17,805 bases of DNA from an uncultured Anaerolineaceae bacterium (lineage in GTDB: Bacteria; Chloroflexota; Anaerolineae; Promineifilales; Promineifilaceae): positions 1 to 17,805 of the forward strand of contig CALBTC010000528.1 of assembly GCA_937967805.1 (NCBI GenBank), read 5' to 3'. Positions 13,324 to 17,805 of this stretch are shown here, piece after piece. The position numbers and the translations under genes were made by a program. Positions within the stretch are counted from its first letter, which is position 1; every line of letters starts with the position of its first letter. The notes beneath the pieces were generated by a model. That model did not search any database. It had not been told where the DNA came from and saw nothing but the letters and a program-made list of their open reading frames with translations.

Positions 13324-15075
13324 TCAAGACAGGTTCTGCGAATTTGCTGTTTTATTCTTTAATTGCCTTAGCTCCGTCTCAAAAATGGCGCGCAGGATGG
13401 CCACCATTGTGGCGTAGGTGGGATCCATGCCGAAGTAAGAGAGGTTTTGCGCCCCCAGGTTTTTGCCCTTGCTGAAAGGCGTGTCAGATGCGTAGTGCAA
13501 AATGCCGACGGGGAACGGGCTGTTGTACAGGTTGACCAGCTCGTTGGACGGGTGCCGTTTGGGGCGCACCATCTCGTAAATGCCGCTGAGGTACGGCCCG
13601 GCCTCCATCTCCATGTCAGTGTACCCTTCCTGGTAAAAGACAGACATGTACCCTTCGTTTTGCAGAAAAGTGCCGGGTACGGTGATCGCTTTCTGATTAT
13701 CCATCACCGTGCCGTAAACCAGGTAAGGCGCCACGTCGTCGGCGGCGAAGCAGTTGTCGATCAGGTAGGTGTTGAGGGTATGTTCATCGTGGACCACGCT
13801 GGGGATCATGACGTCCCCAATTCGGCCGTTCAATGTTGCCGCTTTGCCCATGACGTACACGCCGCGCACCTCGGCGATGTTACGGGCAATCTCTGTGAGT
13901 ACCTGGTAGGCGGCCATTCCCAGCGGGTAATCGACGTTGATGATCAAGGCCTGGCTCTGGTGCAGCTGCTCGATGCCCGGCACGCACAGCCGCCCGTCCA
14001 TGCTGTTGACATTGGCCCTATTCAGGGGAATGACCTGCACCTCAATGTCGAAGGCGTGTTCGCTGGGAATGCGCACAATGCCGACGTCCCGTTCCTTTTC
14101 CAGGCGAGCGGCCGTTACCTGAGGATCTGCCTGTTCCAGCTTTTTTAGCGCATAATACAAAAAGTTCTCCCGGCTGCTGGGCACATTGCGCTCTAAAATG
14201 TCGCGGTATTCCTGGTTCAAATCCTCCGAGCCGCTTTCCTGGATAAAAGTCTGGATGCGCTCTTCGATGTGCAGGGCGTAGCCGCTAAGCAGGTTGGGCA
14301 GGCTGTGGGTGTTGCTGGACACAAAGTAAATGGGCCGGTCGGGCATGATAATGTCGGGCAAATGGCGCTCCACGTTGCGCCACCAGCGGCGCGTGGCCCG
14401 TTTGTAATCGGCCAACGATCCGGCCAGCGAGCGAATGGAGATTTCTTGCTTGGTTTGGGCGATGTTGAGGAATTTTGCGGCCGTTTCATTACCCCACACC
14501 TGGCACAGACGATGAAAATCCTCGACGGGGACTTCTGTCATGTGGGCCAACCGCACCAGGCTGTTGCCGGAGGGTAAACCGCCTTTGCTGTCCCGCACCC
14601 GCTCCAGCTCTTTGATGACGTTTTCTTTGTTCAGCAGCTGGCGCAGTTTGCGTCTTTCAATCTGGTAGGCTACCAAAATAGGCACAATGTCGTCAATATC
14701 GGAGCGGCTGGCGATGTAAACGGCCAGCCGGTCTTGGCCGTCAAAAAAGCTGCGCCGCCGCCGCCCAGGTGCAGTAACTGGCTCCCATTTTTCTACATCG
14801 GTAAAGCCATGTTGGGCAAACACCTGCTCCGACTGCCCCATGATGACCAGGCGCAGCCGGTCCAGGCAGGCGGGCATGCGCAGGATGGCGTAGATGAAGG
14901 CGGCCATATCTGGCTGTGGCTCGTCGGCAGCTACGTGTAGGGCGGAATTCATCCGCTTGTGCGCTTCGATGAGCGTCTTGATTTGCACCTCGCGGCTGCT
15001 GCGCAGCAGAGAGTAGTAAGTGCGGAGGTAGAGATTAATTTCCTCGTTACCGGAGGTTGGTACGGTTCGGTCCAT
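13324..15075 (-). CDS. DUF6909-like protein with nucleoside-phosphorylase-like motifs
   Basis: A soluble protein of 583 residues, next gene after selD. The N-terminal half (LYLRTYYSLLRSSREVQIKTL onwards) is helical and resembles, from memory, proteins annotated DUF6909. The C-terminal half carries VYVMGKAATLNGRIGDVMIPS and, about 80 residues later, YTDMEMEAGPYLSGIYEM. These resemble the GD-x-hydrophobic and DME motifs of purine/uridine phosphorylase-fold enzymes that bind phosphate and ribose. A nucleoside-processing activity is inference. Starts: a GTG at 15108 is in frame only 2 bases after the selD stop, but it lies in the loop of a strong hairpin and adds a repeat-derived peptide; the ATG at 15075 (MDRTVPTS) is preferred with modest confidence. 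The short gap to selD suggests co-transcription. The extreme C terminus is encoded by repeat-like DNA. Confidence 0.82.
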   Translation of the reverse strand: MDRTVPTSGNEEINLYLRTYYSLLRSSREVQIKTLIEAHKRMNSALHVAADEPQPDMAAFIYAILRMPACLDRLRLVIMGQSEQVFAQHGFTDVEKWEPVTAPGRRRRSFFDGQDRLAVYIASRSDIDDIVPILVAYQIERRKLRQLLNKENVIKELERVRDSKGGLPSGNSLVRLAHMTEVPVEDFHRLCQVWGNETAAKFLNIAQTKQEISIRSLAGSLADYKRATRRWWRNVERHLPDIIMPDRPIYFVSSNTHSLPNLLSGYALHIEERIQTFIQESGSEDLNQEYRDILERNVPSSRENFLYYALKKLEQADPQVTAARLEKERDVGIVRIPSEHAFDIEVQVIPLNRANVNSMDGRLCVPGIEQLHQSQALIINVDYPLGMAAYQVLTEIARNIAEVRGVYVMGKAATLNGRIGDVMIPSVVHDEHTLNTYLIDNCFAADDVAPYLVYGTVMDNQKAITVPGTFLQNEGYMSVFYQEGYTDMEMEAGPYLSGIYEMVRPKRHPSNELVNLYNSPFPVGILHYASDTPFSKGKNLGAQNLSYFGMDPTYATMVAILRAIFETELRQLKNKTANSQNLS

Positions 15076-15086
15076 AGTGAGTTTTT

Positions 15087-15122
15087 GTGAACGAATGAAA
15101 GCGTGCACTTTTATTCGTTCAC
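15087..15122 (-). promoter_or_regulatory. Strong hairpin at the selD / DUF6909-like junction
   Basis: GTGAACGAATGAAA (15087-15100) pairs with TTTTATTCGTTCAC (15109-15122) with one mismatch and an 8-base loop. In the minus-strand RNA the left arm contains the last codons and stop of selD, and the loop begins with a GTG that could start the next gene. It may be an intercistronic regulator, an attenuator or a repeat. Confidence 0.55.
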
Positions 15123-16154
15123 ATGAATAAATCCTTCGCCTGCGGTGACATGGCCGATGGTTACGGCCGTTTCACAATGCTCTTTAAATATCTTAACCCG
15201 GTCAGCAGGCAGGGCCACCAGCAGGCCGCCGGACGTCTCCGGGGTCATCAGCATATCCTGCATGAGCCGGCTGACGCCAGGGCCGAATTTGACCCAGCGG
15301 CCAAAATAATCCAGGTTGCGCCCCATGCCGCCGGGGAAGGCGCCGGCTTCACCATAGCGCAGCGCGCCGGGCAGCCAGGGCAGCTCATCTAGCTGAAGAT
15401 GGAAATCAACCAGGCCCAGGTGAGCCATCTCGTGGGCGTGCCCCAGCAGGCCAAAGCCGGTGATGTCTGTCAGGCTGTGGGCCTGGGCCAGTTGAGCCGC
15501 TTCGGCGGCCGTTTTGTTGAGCGTTTTCATGCTGGAGACCGCCGTTGCCACATCATCCTCATCCGTAATCCCATTTTTCAGCGCCGTGGTGATAACGCCG
15601 ACGCCCAGCGGCTTAGTTAGCAGCAGCACGTCGCCCGATTGTGCCCCGCCTTTGGTTTTTACCTTGTCCGGGTCGATGAGGCCGGTGACTGCCAGACCAT
15701 ATTTGGGTTCTTTGTCGTTGACGCTGTGGCCACCAGCAATGACCGCACCGGCTTCGGCGACTTTTTCGGCGCCGCCGCGCAAAATCTCGCTGAGGATGTC
15801 CATCCCCAAACTGTCGGGGAAGGCCACCAGATTGATGGCAAACAGCACTTCACCGCCCATGGCGTAAATGTCGGACATGGCATTGGCGGCGGCAATCGCG
15901 CCAAAGTCATAGGGGTCATCGACGACCGGCGGGAAGAAGTCGGTGGTGGTGATGATGGCCTGCGTGTCGTTGAGCTGGTAAACGGCCGCATCATCCACCT
16001 TGGCTAATCCCACCAGCAGTTGCGGATAATCTTCCGGCTTAAACAGCTTGCGCAGCGGGGCAATCGCTTGGGCCAGGTCCCCTGGCCCTAGTTTAGACGC
16101 TCAACCGGCGCAGCTGGCGTAAGATGTGAGCCGGATCTGTTTGGCGATACTCAT
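15111..16154 (-). CDS. selD: Selenide, water dikinase SelD (selenophosphate synthetase), selenocysteine-containing
   Basis: Makes selenophosphate, the selenium donor for selenocysteine synthesis, from selenide and ATP. Reading the in-frame UGA at 16101-16103 as selenocysteine gives a 347-residue protein, the normal SelD length. It starts MSIAKQIRLTSYASCAG, then Sec18, then ASKLGPGDL. Sec18 aligns with the catalytic Cys17 of the E. coli enzyme, and Lys21 with its essential Lys20. Asp72 in TTDFF and the NAMSDIYAMGG and AGGHSVND motifs are present. The ATG at 16154 has AAGGAA (16165-16160) five bases upstream. A conventional call would start at the GTG at 16013 and lose the active site. A SECIS-like hairpin follows the UGA. 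The DUF6909-like gene lies downstream with only a hairpin between. SelB in the same window supports recoding. Confidence 0.93.
16070..16088 (-). promoter_or_regulatory. Bacterial SECIS-like hairpin of selD
   Basis: Twelve bases after the UGA on the minus strand, GGGCCAGG (16088-16081) pairs perfectly with CCTGGCCC (16077-16070) around a GGA loop. The loop begins 20 bases after the UGA and has G in its first positions, as bacterial SECIS elements require. Two further pairs are possible beyond an A/A mismatch. SelB is expected to bind the loop. Confidence 0.85.
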
Positions 16155-16185
16155 TGTCGTTCCTTAATTCGAATCATGTGAGATT

Positions 16186-16236
16186 GGACCATTTTCCCAT
16201 GAAGTATTACGACATTTTCAATTTAGAAAATGGTCC
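16186..16236 (-). promoter_or_regulatory. selD leader with two alternative hairpins
   Basis: GGACCATTTTC (16186-16196) is the perfect complement of GAAAATGGTCC (16226-16236). CATTTTC at 16213-16219 can pair with GAAAATG (16226-16232) instead, across a six-base loop. The two stems exclude each other. The element lies 32 bases upstream of the selD ATG, in the divergent region shared with fhaA. A regulatory switch is inference; it could be a plain repeat. Confidence 0.4.
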
Positions 16237-16314
16237 CATCTTGTCTTTCATTGGTTGCAGATGAGGGAAAGTATACCGGATGCCTATGACCATGCAATGC
16301 AGGCCGCCTGTTGA

Positions 16315-16343
16315 TTGACGCGTGCATTCTCCAAAACTATAAT
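16315..16343 (+). promoter_or_regulatory. Sigma70-type promoter of the fhaA-fhaB operon
   Basis: TTGACG at 16315-16320 and perfect TATAAT at 16338-16343, 17 bp apart. Initiation is predicted near 16350, about 26 bases before the ATG at 16376. Confidence 0.75.
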
Positions 16344-16375
16344 GACCCTCACTTTTGGCATTGCGAGCAAGGAAG

Positions 16376-17173
16376 ATGACAAAACAGACACCGTTCCAAA
16401 AATTTGAGGCATTGGCCCAACAGATTATTGAGGGCAGCTTTAACCGCATTTTAGGTGGAGATGTGACGCTTTCTGCCATGGCGACGGAGCTGGCGCGCAC
16501 GGTGGAGCAGCGGGCGACAGCCGGCGTGGTGCCGTGCCAGTATGAAATTCGCATCCACCCAACCACGTTTGACAAGATTGTCAAGAATGAACCGGAGGCA
16601 GTGGCCCAATTGACCGATTATCTCCGAATGTTCGTGCGGCAGGCGGAGCTGTCGCTGGCCGGTCCACCGCACCTCACGCTGGTGGCTGATCCAGAGATTG
16701 TGCCGCGTGCCCTGTTGGTCGGCGTGGTGGAAACGGAACGGCCGTCTACCCAACCGCTCACCCAAATCCGGCAGCAGCCCGATGCCGCTGAACTGTTTGC
16801 CGCCGACATTGCCGCCCTGGATGCCTACCTGATTGTTGATGGCAAGCGGCACGTCCCGCTGACCAAGCCGGTCACCAGCCTGGGGCGCAGTGTGGACAAT
16901 GACGTGGTGCTGGACGCGCCGACGGTGAGCCGCCAACATGCCCAGATACGGTGGCGGTACGGCCGTTTCATACTCTACGACGTGAGCAATCGCGGCCGAA
17001 CCCAGGTCAACAACCAGAGTGTCAACGAGATGGTGTTGAAGTCCGGTGATGTGATCAGCCTCAGCGAGGTGAAGCTGATTTATGGCGAGGGGGAAACCCA
17101 GCCGCGCCCCCGTTCTCGCCCGGCCGACAACCTGACCGACGAAACCCAGATTCGTCCACCTTCTAACTCATGA
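16376..17173 (+). CDS. FhaA-like protein: FhaA_N (DUF3662) domain plus FHA domain
   Basis: Phosphothreonine-reading adaptor of the Ser/Thr-kinase network. FhaA homologues in actinobacteria link kinases to peptidoglycan synthesis and division. The 265-residue protein has an N-terminal FhaA_N/DUF3662-type domain (about 5-120: FQKFEALAQQIIEGSFNRIL, then CQYEIRIHPTTFDKI), a linker, and a C-terminal FHA domain (about 155-238). The latter has SLGRSVDNDVVLD (Gly170-Arg171), SRQH (185-188) and SNRGRTQVNN. No membrane segment. An in-frame TTG at 16355 is less likely; the ATG at 16376 has AAGGAAG directly before it, though with a short spacer, and it matches the start of homologues. It overlaps the next FHA gene by four bases. 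Two ACGGCCGT octamers are present. Confidence 0.9.
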   Translation: MTKQTPFQKFEALAQQIIEGSFNRILGGDVTLSAMATELARTVEQRATAGVVPCQYEIRIHPTTFDKIVKNEPEAVAQLTDYLRMFVRQAELSLAGPPHLTLVADPEIVPRALLVGVVETERPSTQPLTQIRQQPDAAELFAADIAALDAYLIVDGKRHVPLTKPVTSLGRSVDNDVVLDAPTVSRQHAQIRWRYGRFILYDVSNRGRTQVNNQSVNEMVLKSGDVISLSEVKLIYGEGETQPRPRSRPADNLTDETQIRPPSNS

Positions 17174-17604
17174 CGCCTGAATTTGTTTTGCTCATTTTTC
17201 GCGTGGTGAGCGGCCTGCTGCTGTTGGGCTTTTTAGGCGGATTGGCCTGGCTCATTTACCGCGACATGCAGGTTACGGCCGCAGCGATGGCGGAGCAGGA
17301 ACGGCCGTACGGCCGTTTGCGCATCGTGGCCAACGAGGCCGAACATCCCCCGCTGAACACCACCTATCCCTTGATGCCCATCACCAGCATTGGCCGGGCG
17401 GCGGGCAACACCGTTGTCTTGCCGGACGGTTACGCCAGCGCCGAACATGCGCTGATTACACGGCGCGAGGGCAAATGGTGGCTGGAAGACCAGGGCAGCC
17501 GAAATGGGACGCTGCTCAATGATGTGGTTTTGGAGGGAACGGCCGTCATCAGTTCAGGTGACCTCATTGCCGTGGGGGGAACAGTGCTAAAGCTGGAGCT
17601 TTAG
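17170..17604 (+). CDS. FhaB-like membrane-anchored FHA domain protein
   Basis: A 144-residue protein with one N-terminal transmembrane segment (about 4-30, FVLLIFRVVSGLLLLGFLGG), a short linker, and a cytoplasmic FHA domain (about 68-144). Phosphopeptide-binding residues are present: Gly75-Arg76 in SIGRAAGNTVVL, SAEH (90-93), and SRNGTLLN with Asn112 and Asn117. In actinobacteria the equivalent FhaB/FipA binds phosphorylated division proteins. It starts within an ATGA overlap with the fhaA-like gene, so the two are translationally coupled. The linker ERPYGRL is encoded by two ACGGCCGT octamers in direct tandem (17301-17316). The phosphatase, RodA/FtsW, penicillin-binding protein and kinase genes that often follow in other genomes are not here; a convergent remnant follows immediately. 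Confidence 0.9.
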   Translation: MTPEFVLLIFRVVSGLLLLGFLGGLAWLIYRDMQVTAAAMAEQERPYGRLRIVANEAEHPPLNTTYPLMPITSIGRAAGNTVVLPDGYASAEHALITRREGKWWLEDQGSRNGTLLNDVVLEGTAVISSGDLIAVGGTVLKLEL

Positions 17605-17751
17605 TCATTGCTCCGAATTTTGTAGCAGTTTTTCTATTTCCTCCCATAACTCTGGCATCTTTAGCAGTTCCGCAAACTTTGGCAGCCGCACATTGATTGT
17701 TCCAATTTGATGATTTTGACTGTTTAAGCGGGGGTGACGACCGTTCGGTGA
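17605..17751 (-). pseudogene. 3' remnant of an unidentified gene
   Basis: On the minus strand a frame without stops runs for 48 codons to a TGA at 17605-17607, abutting the fhaB stop with no gap. Its end, NVRLPKFAELLKMPELWEEI followed by EKLLQNSEQ, has the look of a genuine amphipathic C terminus. Upstream the frame is closed by TGA and TAG (near 17752-17760), and before those again reads HFVREGNEQCMILVH up to the window edge. The only possible start is a GTG at 17691, giving 28 residues. This fits a gene broken by stop codons or a frameshift, or a very small gene. No family is recognised. Confidence 0.33.
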
Positions 17752-17805
17752 TCATCGCTAGTGGACGAGGATCATACACTGTTCATTGCCTTCTCGTACA
17801 AAGTG

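Noticed and set aside
13447..14148. 233-codon plus-strand frame
   Set aside because: Antisense shadow of the DUF6909-like gene; its length comes from codon bias on the coding strand.
16013..16154. selD starting at the GTG at 16013 (300 residues)
   Set aside because: It lacks the catalytic Cys/Sec and Lys found in every SelD; the upstream frame with UGA, SECIS and ribosome binding site restores them.
16207..16584. 125-codon minus-strand frame across the selD-fhaA gap
   Set aside because: It runs antisense to the start of fhaA and its promoter and shows no protein-like pattern.
17564..17779. 71-codon minus-strand frame at the right edge
   Set aside because: It overlaps the end of fhaB and uses a less protein-like frame than the remnant at 17605-17751.

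Overview
The window carries fourteen recognisable protein genes, one probable 3' gene remnant at the right edge, several strong promoters and an unusually dense set of intergenic inverted repeats. It looks like chromosomal DNA of a free-living bacterium, most plausibly a Chloroflexota (Anaerolineae-like) lineage. That placement is an inference from the selenocysteine machinery, the paired FhaA/FhaB genes, Lrp and group 4 glycosyltransferases, the hairpin repeats and a highly iterated palindrome. No rRNA, tRNA, CRISPR array, transposase or phage gene was seen. No gap longer than 300 bases lacks a gene; the largest is 8230-8518.

Layout. 1-1093: a lipoprotein VanY/M15-type D,D-carboxypeptidase (minus), divergent from an Lrp/AsnC regulator with a near-perfect promoter. 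1577-2725: an EamA/DMT-family exporter, then a long hairpin. 2726-8229, all minus: a two-domain DUF7309/DUF6930-like protein, an aldo/keto reductase, SelB, and a large coiled-coil protein. 8519-10927, plus: two group 4 glycosyltransferases, the first probably leaderless. 10954-16154, all minus: a protein with a macro-domain-like segment, an M24 Xaa-Pro peptidase, a DUF6909-like protein with nucleoside-phosphorylase-like motifs, and SelD. 16376-17604, plus: FhaA-like and FhaB-like FHA proteins with a 4-base overlap. 17605-end, minus: a short reading-frame remnant abutting fhaB.

Main biological result. selD does not start where a simple reading-frame call would put it. Its frame continues upstream through an in-frame UGA at 16101-16103 to an ATG at 16154 with a good ribosome binding site. 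The UGA falls at the catalytic Cys/Sec position of SelD (Cys-Ala-Gly-Sec-Ala-Ser-Lys). Twelve bases after it comes a perfect 8-bp hairpin with a GGA loop, the geometry of a bacterial SECIS. SelD is therefore very likely a selenoprotein, and SelB, encoded 9 kb away, is the factor that would decode it. selA and selC are not in the window.

Genome-scale signals. The palindrome ACGGCCGT occurs 28 times in 17.8 kb, where less than one copy is expected, in all three codon frames. This resembles the HIP1 phenomenon of cyanobacteria with a different word. Most intergenic gaps hold distinct hairpin repeats. At least two families show paired changes in their two arms: one framed by GGATT...AATGACA, the other built of 9-bp tandem units related to CRCRRAGRR.
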